A DNA stretch of 64,000 bases from Symplocastrum torsivum CPER-KK1 (GCA_019358875.1 JAHHIF010000021.1:51821-115820); one strand, 5' to 3'; counted from the first letter of the stretch, positions 44,139 through 54,021 are shown. The notes: a model not told the origin generated them from the sequence alone. A program made the numbers and translations.

Positions 44139-45101
44139 TTGAAACTACAAAAACCACTCTTGCCCCAGTTATTTAAAGGCATTGCCATTTTCACGCCAGG
44201 GGGAGATCTAATTTATGGTATTGACCCGACAAAGCAGGGTCATTGGCATTTACATCTGTGTGTGGGCTTACAAGAACTATTAGGTTTACCGGAGCCACCT
44301 CATTTTTTAGTACCAGGGTACACAGCGGCTGTAGATCGATGGCTCGACCCTCGGACTCAGCAAGTGCGAACATCAGCAGAACTTTATCGACCCGTGCAAC
44401 ATCATCAGGCCCTGCTGAATGCTGTGTTTGATACGGGTAATTTAGTCTGGCAGGTTGCTCCTTGGCAGGAAGAGTCATGCGACTCAAGTGTGCTGGAAAC
44501 TTATCGTTCTCAGTTCCCTCAACTGTGGGAAGACCATGACCTAATTGTGCGTTTTGATCGCACGGTGCGCTTGCCTGACTCTTTTTCCTTTAGAGCAGAC
44601 TACTCTTCAGTTTCTCCAAAAAAATATGCCAAGCAAGAAGCCATTGTTAGCCAGGACATTAGGTCTTCGGAAACCGAACTAACGGCGCGAGGGTTGCTTC
44701 AGATACAGCATTCGGTCGATAAAAATACCACAACAGCTTCCGAGGAACTACAACCTTTGGCATCAATTAGCACCTCTGAGGAAATTGAACTTCATCCTCA
44801 GCCACGACGTACTCACAGTTATGTTCTACGTTTATTTGTTTCTGGGAATAGTGAGGCGACAGAGCATACACTTAAAGGTCTGCATGAGCTATTAGAGAAT
44901 TCTCTACATCATCCTTACACTCTAAAAATAATTGATGTTTTCAAGCACCCTGACCAAGCAGAGGCAAATCATATTTCAGCAACACCAACCCTGCTTCGAG
45001 TTTGGCCACAGCCTGTCCGACGACTAGTTGGTGACTTAACCAATGTTGAGACAGTCTTGCGGGTTCTCTCTGCTTCAAAAGAGGATGAGATGGGAGAATA
45101 A
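44139..45101 (+). CDS. KaiB-domain protein with an unrecognised N-terminal domain
   Basis: The 320-residue protein ends in a clear KaiB thioredoxin-like domain (about 227-312). It contains SYVLRLFVSGN, TLKIIDVFKHPDQAEAN, ATPTLLRVWPQPVRRLVGDL and a closing NVETVLRVL, all lining up with KaiB. KaiB binds KaiC and gates the circadian output. The first 140 residues (FKGIAIFTPGGDLIYGIDP, HWHLHLCVGLQELLGLP) form a separate domain I do not recognise. A Ser/Thr/Glu-rich linker separates the two. It starts at a TTG at 44139; an in-frame stop at 44082 rules out an upstream ATG. It is not beside kaiA or kaiC, so its clock role is open. Confidence 0.82.
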   Translation: MKLQKPLLPQLFKGIAIFTPGGDLIYGIDPTKQGHWHLHLCVGLQELLGLPEPPHFLVPGYTAAVDRWLDPRTQQVRTSAELYRPVQHHQALLNAVFDTGNLVWQVAPWQEESCDSSVLETYRSQFPQLWEDHDLIVRFDRTVRLPDSFSFRADYSSVSPKKYAKQEAIVSQDIRSSETELTARGLLQIQHSVDKNTTTASEELQPLASISTSEEIELHPQPRRTHSYVLRLFVSGNSEATEHTLKGLHELLENSLHHPYTLKIIDVFKHPDQAEANHISATPTLLRVWPQPVRRLVGDLTNVETVLRVLSASKEDEMGE

Positions 45102-46661
45102 GCGAATTAATCTTGTGAAGAAGGAAGAGGCGAAGGGGTAAAAGCAGGAAGACATACGTCTGGTGTGCATAGTCCAGGAAACTAACTGTAAAGTCGTTAC
45201 CTGGAGAGTGCCAAGGTCAACATGGCGAATAACATGATTATTGGTGTCGGCAATGTAGAGATGATTGGCGATCGCACTCACCCCTGATGGTTCACAAAAA
45301 CGAGTAGCCGTTCCCTGACCATCTTGATAGCCAGCCGTTCCATCTCCCAACACCGTTTGACAACTACCAGTACAAGGGTCAACACACTTAATTTTGTGGT
45401 TATAGCTATCAGCAACCCAAAGGTAATTCTTACTATATTCAACCCCTAGGCAGTGCTGGAGTCGAGCCTCCAACCCTTTCCCATCGACATCACCAAACCC
45501 AAACAGTTCACCACTGCCACAAACTGTTCGTACTGGACGATTGTCAACGATACCCACACCCCGAATCGAGCTAACTTCACTATCAGCGACGTATAACTCT
45601 TGACCATCAGTTGTCAGTCCACTAGGTTGAGCAAAAGCCGCCTCAGCGAGTGTTCCATCGACACAAGCTTCTGCACCCGTGCCAGCATAAGTGCTAACCC
45701 TACTCGTTTCTAGCTGCATTTCCCAAATTTGGTGGGAACCCGCCATTGCAATCAGGAGACGATTATCCACCTTTACCAAATCCCAGGGGGAATTTAACGC
45801 TGTCTCTAAAGTCACACCACCATGAGGACGAATTTGGTGACTTTGCTCTCCAGTCCCAGCAATAGTCTTCACTAGCTGAGCCTTAAGGTCAATTTGCCGT
45901 ATGCAATGGTTTTCTGTATCAGCAACATACAGCTGCTGATTTTTGGCATCAAGTGCCATACCTTGAGGAGCAAAGAATTGAGCTTCTGAGAACGAGCCGT
46001 CGGTTAATCCTGATTTGCCAGTACCGATTACATACTGAACTTCACCCGATAAACTACTGACCACAAGACGATGATGACCAGAGTCCGCAATAAACAGGCG
46101 TTGTCCAGCTTCATCTGCCAGTACTTTACCCGGAAAAGCTAGAGGTGTTGTTAGAGGTTGCCGCTGTTTTTCTAAAGTAAGGCTGAGTTCCTGAAAGTTG
46201 GTTGTTCCTTTCTTGTGGTGTTCGTCGATTATCTGGCTAATTAGCTCATCTAACGCCTCTCGATTGCCCTCACCTGCTACAGAGCCAATCACATACCCCT
46301 GTGGATCAATCACCACTAAGGTTGGCCAAGCTCGAACTGCATATTGTTGCCAGACATTGAAATCAGTGTCAACCAAGACTGGATGCTCAATGTCATAGCG
46401 GAGAATGGCTTGACGGATACTTTCTGCTTCTTTCTCGTTATCAAACTTGGCGGAGTGGACACCAATAACGGTAAGGCTATCCTTATACTTTTGCTCCAAG
46501 TATTTTAGGTCTGGCAGGATATGCAGGCAGTTGATGCAGCAGTATGTCCAAAAGTCAAGAATGACCACCCGTCCTCTTAAATCTTTGAGAAACAACGGGT
46601 GGTCTGTATTGAACCAGATTCTGTTTTGGGGCAGTTCTGGCGATCGCACACGAGGCGACAT
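45075..46661 (-). CDS. Thioredoxin-like NHL-repeat protein, 3' frameshift suspected
   Basis: The 528-residue frame has an N-terminal thioredoxin-like domain (about 10-150) with FWTYCCINCLHILPDL, redox pair C42 and C45. An NHL beta-propeller follows (about 165-490, with repeats such as FFAPQGMALDAKNQQLYVADTENHCIRQID). The architecture matches NHLRC2. The last 40 residues lose homology near 45175. In the neighbouring frame the DNA reads GLCTPDVCLP and then a stop at 45107, a family-like ending that would also remove the overlap with the convergent KaiB gene. I therefore suspect a one-base indel or sequencing error; the intact gene would end at 45107. Confidence 0.88.
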   Translation of the reverse strand: MSPRVRSPELPQNRIWFNTDHPLFLKDLRGRVVILDFWTYCCINCLHILPDLKYLEQKYKDSLTVIGVHSAKFDNEKEAESIRQAILRYDIEHPVLVDTDFNVWQQYAVRAWPTLVVIDPQGYVIGSVAGEGNREALDELISQIIDEHHKKGTTNFQELSLTLEKQRQPLTTPLAFPGKVLADEAGQRLFIADSGHHRLVVSSLSGEVQYVIGTGKSGLTDGSFSEAQFFAPQGMALDAKNQQLYVADTENHCIRQIDLKAQLVKTIAGTGEQSHQIRPHGGVTLETALNSPWDLVKVDNRLLIAMAGSHQIWEMQLETSRVSTYAGTGAEACVDGTLAEAAFAQPSGLTTDGQELYVADSEVSSIRGVGIVDNRPVRTVCGSGELFGFGDVDGKGLEARLQHCLGVEYSKNYLWVADSYNHKIKCVDPCTGSCQTVLGDGTAGYQDGQGTATRFCEPSGVSAIANHLYIADTNNHVIRHVDLGTLQVTTLQLVSWTMHTRRMSSCFYPFASSFFTRLIRLFSHLILF

Positions 46662-46715
46662 TGAATCTTTTCCCTTACATGAGCTTTAGCTTTAGACTTC
46701 TTTACCCTAGCGAAC

Positions 46716-48806
46716 TTAGGGAGTCTCTTCTGCCTCTAGTGGAACATCAATAGCTTCTGAATCAGCGGCTGGGGCTTCCACGGGTTCTAAAACATCTGTT
46801 GGAGACTCAGGTACTGATTTTTTGAGAAAGCGGCTCGGTATGTCTGATTTAATATCAGCCGGAGCTTGGATGATACGAAGGGGTGGACTTAGGGCAGGAG
46901 GAGTGAGAAACACTTCCTTCAAATCCAGTTTTGGCGCTGTAGCTGCTACTTCTGGGCTAGATGTTTCTGGTGTTTCAGAAGCTGAAGCGGCTGGCGTGGT
47001 TTCTGTGGGTGTAGCATCTGGTGGGGTAGTTGGTAACAGATCTGGCTCCGACAGTTCTGGGGATGGTGTCTCGATAATCTCCGGTAGGGTTGGTGGCAAG
47101 CCAGTATCTGGCATTGCTTTACTAGGAACTGGCGATCGCAAACGATTGAAGAAACCTTTCCCTCTCGGCTCTATTGGTACTGGAACTGGCTTAATCACTG
47201 GGGCAGGTTCCACTTCTAGCTTTTCAGGTTCAGTCGTTGGTTCCTCCACGGTTGCTGGAGGCTCACTTGGGATTACCAACTGCTCTGGTTGCTCTGGGAC
47301 AACGGATGGTTCAGGAGAGGGAGCTTCCAGTGTCTCTGGTAGTTGTTGTTGAAGTAATGGTGTTGGAGCCTCGACGGTACGCCGGAACCGACCAAAGAAA
47401 CCCCTAGGTTTAGGATTTTCCACGGAGACTGGCGGAGTATGAGCCGCTTCATCAGCAGGAGTTGGTTCCTCTGCTTCTGTTGGGAGTTCGCTTGGAGTTA
47501 CCGTGGATTCCGGTTCTGGTGTCAGCTCTGGCTCCTCAGGCACTATAAGTTCAGGGGTAGGAGCCTCTAGTTCTTCTGGCAGTTCAGGCGCTGGGATAGA
47601 AACTGCTGCTGGACGACGGAAACGATTAAAGAAGCCACCTGATTTAGGTTTTTCAGACGGGACTGGCTCAGCTGGAACTAATTCATCGGTTGGGGTTGGT
47701 TCCTCTGCTTCTGTTGGAAGTTCGCTGGGCGTTGCTGAAGTGTCTGGTTCTGGTGTTAGCTCTGGCTCCTCAGGCACTACAGGTTCGGGTGAGGGGATGG
47801 GAGTTGGCGTTATAGCAGGTGATGGTATCGGTGTCGGTATGACTTTAGCATTGGGGACAATGCCACGAGCCGCTTCTGCGGAAAGTTCACCGCGTACTAA
47901 TTTTGCAAGGGTGTCTTTGCCCTTCGGCTCGTAGTTGATCAGCCGGACGGTGTCGTTAAAAACGTTTTTGACAGGGTTCCCCTGCTCATCAAGAAACTCT
48001 AACTGCACCCAGTTTTTGCCCGGTTTAAATCCTTTGAGATAAATCGGCTGCCATCGGTCAAGAACAAAACTTTGACCGTTTACTGTCACCCGAATCCGCC
48101 AGTCAGCAATCTCATCATCAGGGTTTTCCTGAGCAACGATGTGGAGGGGAGCGTTAGTCAGGTAGAAGTCGAGCATGATTGGCTCGGCTCCATAGCTGCC
48201 TGTGGGACGGCTGTAGGTTAGGAGTGGTAGAGCAGGGTTGGGGTTATTGTCAGTTGTCTTTGTGAAGATGTGAAAGGTTGTTTGAGCATATGCCCCTTCG
48301 TTTTTGAAGCTCTCGTGCCAGGGACGGGAGGCGAAAACTCTTAATGTATGAGTTCCAGGAGCTACGTCTTCAAAAACTAGCGGCTGAGCTAAGTCATAAA
48401 CGGCTTTGTAAGGTTCGTTGTCCAGAATGACGTGTAGATGAGGACCTAAGCCTAAATCTGGGTTTTTAAATATGGGCAAATCCTGAACCTGGAATTGCAC
48501 AGATACGGTTGTGTCTTGGAGAACTTGATCAGCTATAGGACTTGCGATCGCTACTTGCGGCTGGTAAGTTTCCAAGCTTTGGCTTAGCTGCTGAATGACA
48601 GGAGGCGGTGCAACCTCCGAAAGTGAACCAGATAACTGAGTTTTGGATGCCCCGTTAGTATTACCGATCTGGGGTGTCTCAATGCGTTCGCCACATCCTA
48701 CTAAACCCCAGGCAAAAACCACTGCCATCAGAAACGAAAAAAATACTCTCACACTTGTCCACTGGCGATTCCTAGCCAACACGCAATCTCCTTTTGCCAC
48801 GGGCAT
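46716..48806 (-). CDS. Proline-rich putative lipoprotein with FFxRFRR repeats
   Basis: The 696-residue protein starts at an ATG at 48806. It has an N-terminal hydrophobic segment ending in a lipobox-like LVGC (about 22-38), so it is probably an envelope lipoprotein. Residues about 60-300 form a beta-rich region (VAIASPIADQVLQDTTVSVQF, GPHLHVILDN, HTLRVFASRPW) I cannot assign to a family. The C-terminal 400 residues are Pro/Glu/Thr-rich and disordered. Three short aromatic-basic islands (FFNRFRRP, FFGRFRRTV, FFNRLRSPV) recur about every 100 residues. It is encoded upstream of psaA on the opposite strand. Confidence 0.7.
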   Translation of the reverse strand: MPVAKGDCVLARNRQWTSVRVFFSFLMAVVFAWGLVGCGERIETPQIGNTNGASKTQLSGSLSEVAPPPVIQQLSQSLETYQPQVAIASPIADQVLQDTTVSVQFQVQDLPIFKNPDLGLGPHLHVILDNEPYKAVYDLAQPLVFEDVAPGTHTLRVFASRPWHESFKNEGAYAQTTFHIFTKTTDNNPNPALPLLTYSRPTGSYGAEPIMLDFYLTNAPLHIVAQENPDDEIADWRIRVTVNGQSFVLDRWQPIYLKGFKPGKNWVQLEFLDEQGNPVKNVFNDTVRLINYEPKGKDTLAKLVRGELSAEAARGIVPNAKVIPTPIPSPAITPTPIPSPEPVVPEEPELTPEPDTSATPSELPTEAEEPTPTDELVPAEPVPSEKPKSGGFFNRFRRPAAVSIPAPELPEELEAPTPELIVPEEPELTPEPESTVTPSELPTEAEEPTPADEAAHTPPVSVENPKPRGFFGRFRRTVEAPTPLLQQQLPETLEAPSPEPSVVPEQPEQLVIPSEPPATVEEPTTEPEKLEVEPAPVIKPVPVPIEPRGKGFFNRLRSPVPSKAMPDTGLPPTLPEIIETPSPELSEPDLLPTTPPDATPTETTPAASASETPETSSPEVAATAPKLDLKEVFLTPPALSPPLRIIQAPADIKSDIPSRFLKKSVPESPTDVLEPVEAPAADSEAIDVPLEAEETP

Positions 48807-49343
48807 TCCATCTTAACTGAAGCCGTCCATAGGCACTATAGCCGAATACAGTTCCACCTCTTCTCTAGTATTGGGTAAATTTTCTGTATGTTTACCTTTT
48901 TGAGAGTGCATTACTCACTGAAAAAGAGTCAGCCACCTGTAGACACAGAGAAAGCTTATGCCATTCCTCGGCTCTACATCGCAAAATATTCTGTTCTTCC
49001 TCAACGCTAACCAAAGCGAAGTCACTATGTACATTAGACACATCCGGTAATTGTTGCGTTTTGTGAAAATTAAGCAGACTCCCCTTGACTTTTTTTCGAG
49101 GGGTTTTCGGATTGCAAGCCAAAGTAGACCTTGATTTGCCCAAATTTGAATTATTGTTAAGGGCTTCCAAAGACTTCCAGATGCAAGCCATATCATCAAC
49201 AACAGAAGGTATTCCCTTTGACCTTTTCAAATCGGGTATCTCGTTTCAAAGGAAAGCCGTCCAACGGGTCGAGCTTTCCTCATTGATAAAAAGCACATCC
49301 CTTCGGGGTATTTCTCGTTCCTTGTCTAGAGAGGAGATTCCTC
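48807..49343. other. psaA upstream region
   Basis: These 537 bases lie between the divergent lipoprotein gene and psaA and should contain the psaA promoter and a long 5' leader. Short overlapping frames on the minus strand have no protein character. A GAGAGGAG ribosome-binding site lies 10-14 bases before the psaA ATG. I could not identify light-response (HLR1-type) repeats with confidence. Confidence 0.5.
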
Positions 49344-51617
49344 ATGACAATTACCAGACCTCCTACTGGTGGCCCTCCTGGAGGCGAAGCGAAAGTAAGG
49401 GTTGTCGTCGATAAAGACCCGGTTCCCACTTCTTTCGAGAAGTGGGCAAAACCAGGACACTTCGACCGCACCTTGGTAAAAGGTCCAAAAACCACAACAT
49501 GGATTTGGAACCTTCACGCTCTCGGCAACGATTTCGATAGTCATACCAGTGATCTAGAAGACGTATCGCGCAAAATCTTTAGCGCGCACTTCGGACACTT
49601 AGCTGTCATCTTTGTCTGGCTGAGCGGCATGTATTTTCATGGCGCTCGCTTTTCTAACTACGAGGCTTGGCTTTCTGATCCGATGAATATCAAGCCAAGT
49701 GCTCAAGTTGTCTGGCCAATTGTTGGTCAAGGTATCTTGAATGGTGATGTCGGTGGAGGCTTCCACGGCATTCAAATCACCTCTGGTTTCTTCCAGCTTT
49801 GGCGTGCTTCTGGAATCACGAATGAGTTCCAGCTTTACTGCACGGCGATTGGTGGTCTTGTGATGGCGGCTCTGATGCTGTTTGCGGGCTGGTTCCACTA
49901 TCACAAACGGGCTCCAAAATTGGAATGGTTCCAGAACGTGGAATCAATGCTCAACCACCATTTAGCTGGTTTACTTGGACTTGGCTCCTTGAGTTGGGCG
50001 GGTCACCAGATCCACGTTGCTCTGCCGATTAACAAGTTATTGGATTCTGGGGTAGCACCAGGTGACATTCCTTTGCCCCACGAGTTCATCTTGAACCGAG
50101 GCTTGATGGCAGAACTGTTTCCTAGTTTTGCCCAAGGCTTGAAGCCCTTCTACACGTTGAACTGGGGTCAGTATGCTGACTTCCTAACGTTCAAGGGTGG
50201 CTTAAATCCAATTACTGGCGGCTTGTGGTTGACCGATACGGCGCACCATCATTTGGCGATCGCTGTTCTGTTCCTCGTGGCTGGTCACCAGTACCGGACT
50301 AACTGGGGACTTGGTCACAGCATCAAGGAAATTCTAGAGAACCATAAAGGTCCTTTCACTGGAGAAGGACACAAAGGTCTCTATGAAGTTCTAACCACGT
50401 CTTGGCACGCTCAGTTGGCAATCAACCTGGCAATGGTTGGTTCGCTCAGCATCATCGTCGCTCATCACATGTACGCGATGCCTCCGTATCCGTACTTGGC
50501 GACTGACTATCCCACGCAGCTTTCGATCTTTACCCATCACATGTGGATTGGGGGATTCCTAATCGTTGGTGCTGGGGCGCATGGCGCGATCTACATGGTG
50601 CGTGACTATGATCCAGCACTGAACCAAAACAATCTGCTGGATCGGGTACTCCGTCACCGGGATGCGATTATCTCTCACCTGAACTGGGTGTGCATGTTCT
50701 TAGGTTTCCATAGCTTTGGTCTGTACGTTCACAACGACACGATGCGGGCTTTTGGTCGTCCTCAGGATATGTTCTCGGATAGTGCAATTCAGTTGCAGCC
50801 CGTGTTCGCTCAATGGGTACAAAACATTCATACTCTAGCTCCGGGTGCAACCGCTCCCAATGCGCTAGAGCCTGTTAGCTATGCTTTCGGCGGCGGTATT
50901 GTTGCTGTTGCTGGTAAAGTGGCGATGATGCCGATCGCACTGGGTACGGCGGACTTCATGATCCACCATATTCATGCCTTCCAAATTCACGTTACTGTGC
51001 TGATTCTGCTCAAGGGTGTGCTATTTGCCCGTAGCTCTCGTCTGGTTCCAGACAAAGCGAATCTGGGCTTCCGCTTCCCTTGTGATGGACCGGGTCGTGG
51101 TGGTACTTGCCAGGTGTCCGGTTGGGACCATGTGTTCCTTGGTCTGTTCTGGATGTTCAACACCATCGCAATTGCGGTCTACCACTTTAGCTGGAAGATG
51201 CAATCGGATGTCTGGGGAACGGTGTCGCCAGACGGCGTAGTGACTCACATTACTGGTGGTAACTTTGCAACGAGCGCCCTTACGATTAACGGTTGGTTGC
51301 GTGACTTCCAGTGGGCTCAATCTTCTCAGGTGATTACATCTTACGGAACACCGCTCTCAGCTTACGGTTTGCTGTTCCTAGGCGGTCACTTCCTGTTTGC
51401 TTTCAGCCTGATGTTCCTGTTCAGTGGTCGCGGCTACTGGCAAGAATTGATTGAGTCAATTGTGTGGGCACATAATAAACTGAAGGTCGCACCATCAATT
51501 CAGCCTCGCGCTCTGAGCATCATTCAGGGTCGGGCTGTGGGGGTAACTCACTACCTCCTGGGGAGTATCGTCACTATATGGGCGTTCTTCCTATCGCGAA
51601 TCATCGCAATCGGATAA
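49344..51617 (+). CDS. psaA: Photosystem I P700 apoprotein A1
   Basis: PsaA is one half of the photosystem I reaction centre heterodimer in the thylakoid membrane, binding P700 and most core chlorophylls. The 757-residue length is normal, with 11 membrane helices. The F4S4-cluster loop FPCDGPGRGGTCQVSGWDH provides two cysteines for FX. The protein begins MTITRPPTGGPPGGEAKVRV and ends WAFFLSRIIAIG. It is followed by psaB with a spacer holding a stable hairpin, the classic psaAB operon. Confidence 0.98.
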   Translation: MTITRPPTGGPPGGEAKVRVVVDKDPVPTSFEKWAKPGHFDRTLVKGPKTTTWIWNLHALGNDFDSHTSDLEDVSRKIFSAHFGHLAVIFVWLSGMYFHGARFSNYEAWLSDPMNIKPSAQVVWPIVGQGILNGDVGGGFHGIQITSGFFQLWRASGITNEFQLYCTAIGGLVMAALMLFAGWFHYHKRAPKLEWFQNVESMLNHHLAGLLGLGSLSWAGHQIHVALPINKLLDSGVAPGDIPLPHEFILNRGLMAELFPSFAQGLKPFYTLNWGQYADFLTFKGGLNPITGGLWLTDTAHHHLAIAVLFLVAGHQYRTNWGLGHSIKEILENHKGPFTGEGHKGLYEVLTTSWHAQLAINLAMVGSLSIIVAHHMYAMPPYPYLATDYPTQLSIFTHHMWIGGFLIVGAGAHGAIYMVRDYDPALNQNNLLDRVLRHRDAIISHLNWVCMFLGFHSFGLYVHNDTMRAFGRPQDMFSDSAIQLQPVFAQWVQNIHTLAPGATAPNALEPVSYAFGGGIVAVAGKVAMMPIALGTADFMIHHIHAFQIHVTVLILLKGVLFARSSRLVPDKANLGFRFPCDGPGRGGTCQVSGWDHVFLGLFWMFNTIAIAVYHFSWKMQSDVWGTVSPDGVVTHITGGNFATSALTINGWLRDFQWAQSSQVITSYGTPLSAYGLLFLGGHFLFAFSLMFLFSGRGYWQELIESIVWAHNKLKVAPSIQPRALSIIQGRAVGVTHYLLGSIVTIWAFFLSRIIAIG

Positions 51618-51679
51618 CTGGCGAAGAACGAACGCCAAATCTGAAATGAGGCACAATTTGTTAATGTGTCTCACCGATT

Positions 51680-51719
51680 TAGACCTAAAAAGCCTGGAAC
51701 TTCGGTTCCAGGGGGTCTA
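51680..51719 (+). promoter_or_regulatory. Stable C(UUCG)G hairpin between psaA and psaB
   Basis: An 8-bp perfect stem CCTGGAAC/GTTCCAGG (51693-51700 and 51705-51712) is capped by TTCG, closed by a C-G pair. This is the exceptionally stable C(UUCG)G tetraloop. An outer 6-bp stem TAGACC/GGTCTA (51680-51685 and 51714-51719) extends it. No T-run follows, so it probably stabilises or processes the psaA-psaB message rather than ending it. Confidence 0.75.
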
Positions 51720-51789
51720 CCCAGACAGAAAATGAGCAGCGCCAATTGCATAAGTCTCATTTGTCAGCGAGGAGGATTTCCTAAGAGAG

Positions 51790-54021
51790 ATGGCAACAAA
51801 ATTTCCCAAATTTAGCCAGGATCTCGCTCAAGATCCGACAACACGTCGGATTTGGTACGGGATAGCCACGGCTCACGATTTCGAGAGCCATGATGGCATG
51901 ACAGAGGAAAATCTTTATCAAAAGATTTTTGCTTCTCACTTCGGTCATGTGGCAATCATTTTCCTGTGGACATCTAGTCTCCTGTTCCACGTCGCGTGGC
52001 AAGGTAACTTTGAACAGTGGATTAAAGATCCGTTAAATGTCCGTCCCATCGCCCACGCGATTTGGGACCCTCAATTTGGCGCACCAGCAGTGGATGCTTT
52101 CACCCAAGCGGGTGCGACTAACCCAGTTAACATTGCTTATTCGGGTGTCTACCACTGGTGGTACACCATCGGCATGACAACAAATAATGACCTGTACCAA
52201 GGTGCAGTGTTCCTCTTGTTGTTGTCCGCAGTCTTCTTGTTTGCAGGCTGGCTGCACTTACAGCCGAAGTTCCGTCCAAGCTTGTCTTGGTTCAAGAGTG
52301 CAGAACACCGTCTAAACCACCACCTGGCTGGTCTGTTTGGTGTTAGCTCTTTGGCTTGGGCAGGTCACTTAATCCACGTCGCTATCCCCGAATCTCGCGG
52401 TCAGCATGTGGGTTGGGATAACTTCCTGACGACCCTGCCACACCCAGAGGGATTGAGACCATTCTTCACAGGGAACTGGGGTGTATATGCCCAAGACCCG
52501 GATACAGCTCAGCATGTATTTGGAACATCCGAAGGTGCTGGTTCAGCGATTTTGACTTTCTTGGGTGGCTTCCATCCCCAGACAGAGTCGCTGTGGCTGA
52601 CGGATATGGCTCATCACCACTTGGCGATCGCAGTCATCTTCATCATCGCCGGTCACATGTACCGGACGAACTTTGGAATTGGTCACAGCATCAAAGAGAT
52701 GCTGAACTCCAAAGCGGGTCTATTGAGTCCAAGGAGCGAAGGTCAGTTCAACCTGCCTCACCAAGGACTGTATGACACCTACAACAACTCCCTGCACTTC
52801 CAGTTGGGAATTCACCTAGCGGCGTTAGGAGTTGTCACCTCATTGGTAGCGCAACACCAGTATGCACTGCCTCCTTATGTCTTCATCGGGAGGGACTACA
52901 CCACAGTAGCTGCGCTATACACGCACCACCAGTACATTGCTGGTTTCCTGATGGTTGGGGCATTTGCCCACGGTGCAATTTTCTGGGTACGCGATTATGA
53001 CCCAGAGCAAAACAAAGGGAACGTCTTGGATCGGGTGCTACGGCACAAAGAGGCGATTATCTCTCACTTGTCCTGGGTGTCTCTATTCTTGGGCTTCCAT
53101 ACCCTAGGTTTGTACGTCCACAACGACGTAATGCACGCCTTTGGTACGCCTGAGAAGCAAATTCTGATTGAGCCAGTGTTTGCTCAGTTCATCCAAGCGT
53201 CTCATGGTAAGGCGCTGTATGGAATGGACGTGTTGTTATCAAACCCCGACAGTATCGCGACAACAGCATGGCCAAACTATGCTAACGTCTGGCTGCCAGG
53301 TTGGTTAGATGTAATTAACGACACCACTAACTCTGTGTTCTTGACGATTGGCCCTGGCGATTTCCTGGTTCACCATGCGATCGCACTAGGACTGCACACC
53401 ACCACCTTGATTTGTGTTAAGGGTGCGTTGGATGCCCGTGGTTCCAAACTGTTCCCTGACAAAAAGGACTTCGGCTTCACCTTCCCCTGCGACGGTCCTG
53501 GTCGTGGCGGTACCTGCCAAACGTCCGCTTGGGAGCAAAGCTTCTTCCTAGCTACGTTCTGGATGCTGAACACACTGGGCTGGGTCACCTTCTACTTCCA
53601 TTGGAAGCATCTGGGTGTCTGGCAAGGTAACGTTGCTCAGTTTAATGAGTCTTCTACTTACCTGATGGGCTGGTTCCGGGATTATCTCTGGCTGTACTCA
53701 GCTCAAACGATTAACGGATACAACCCCTACGGTACGACTAACCTGGCGGTTTGGGACTGGATGTTCCTGTTCGGACACCTTGTGTGGGCAACAGGCTTCA
53801 TGTTCCTGATTTCCTGGAGAGGCTACTGGCAAGAGTTGATCGAAACTCTAGTCTGGGCCCACGAGCGTACACCGCTTGCGAACCTGGTTAGCTGGAAAGA
53901 TAAGCCAGTTGCTCTATCCATCGTTCAAGGTTGGTTGACGGGTCTAGTTCACTTCACAGTTGGCTATGTCCTCACCTACGCGGCATTCCTGATTGCCTCG
54001 ACGGCTGGTAAATTTGGCTAG
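51790..54021 (+). CDS. psaB: Photosystem I P700 apoprotein A2
   Basis: PsaB pairs with PsaA in the photosystem I core and donates the other two FX cysteines through FPCDGPGRGGTCQTSAWEQ. The 743-residue protein starts MATKFPKFSQDLAQDPTTRR, standard for the family, and has 11 membrane helices. A GAGGAGG ribosome-binding site lies upstream. It is co-transcribed with psaA and ended by a terminator at 54057. Confidence 0.98.
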   Translation: MATKFPKFSQDLAQDPTTRRIWYGIATAHDFESHDGMTEENLYQKIFASHFGHVAIIFLWTSSLLFHVAWQGNFEQWIKDPLNVRPIAHAIWDPQFGAPAVDAFTQAGATNPVNIAYSGVYHWWYTIGMTTNNDLYQGAVFLLLLSAVFLFAGWLHLQPKFRPSLSWFKSAEHRLNHHLAGLFGVSSLAWAGHLIHVAIPESRGQHVGWDNFLTTLPHPEGLRPFFTGNWGVYAQDPDTAQHVFGTSEGAGSAILTFLGGFHPQTESLWLTDMAHHHLAIAVIFIIAGHMYRTNFGIGHSIKEMLNSKAGLLSPRSEGQFNLPHQGLYDTYNNSLHFQLGIHLAALGVVTSLVAQHQYALPPYVFIGRDYTTVAALYTHHQYIAGFLMVGAFAHGAIFWVRDYDPEQNKGNVLDRVLRHKEAIISHLSWVSLFLGFHTLGLYVHNDVMHAFGTPEKQILIEPVFAQFIQASHGKALYGMDVLLSNPDSIATTAWPNYANVWLPGWLDVINDTTNSVFLTIGPGDFLVHHAIALGLHTTTLICVKGALDARGSKLFPDKKDFGFTFPCDGPGRGGTCQTSAWEQSFFLATFWMLNTLGWVTFYFHWKHLGVWQGNVAQFNESSTYLMGWFRDYLWLYSAQTINGYNPYGTTNLAVWDWMFLFGHLVWATGFMFLISWRGYWQELIETLVWAHERTPLANLVSWKDKPVALSIVQGWLTGLVHFTVGYVLTYAAFLIASTAGKFG

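Noticed and set aside
44014..44165. Short open frame before the KaiB fusion
   Set aside because: It overlaps the KaiB gene start in another frame and has no recognisable sequence.
46822..47934. Long Ser/Gly-rich plus-strand open frames
   Set aside because: They are antisense to the Pro/Glu-rich lipoprotein gene. Their composition is simply the complement of its repeats.
48892..49230. Minus-strand open frame upstream of psaA
   Set aside because: The translation looks random, has no ribosome-binding site and lies in the expected psaA leader.
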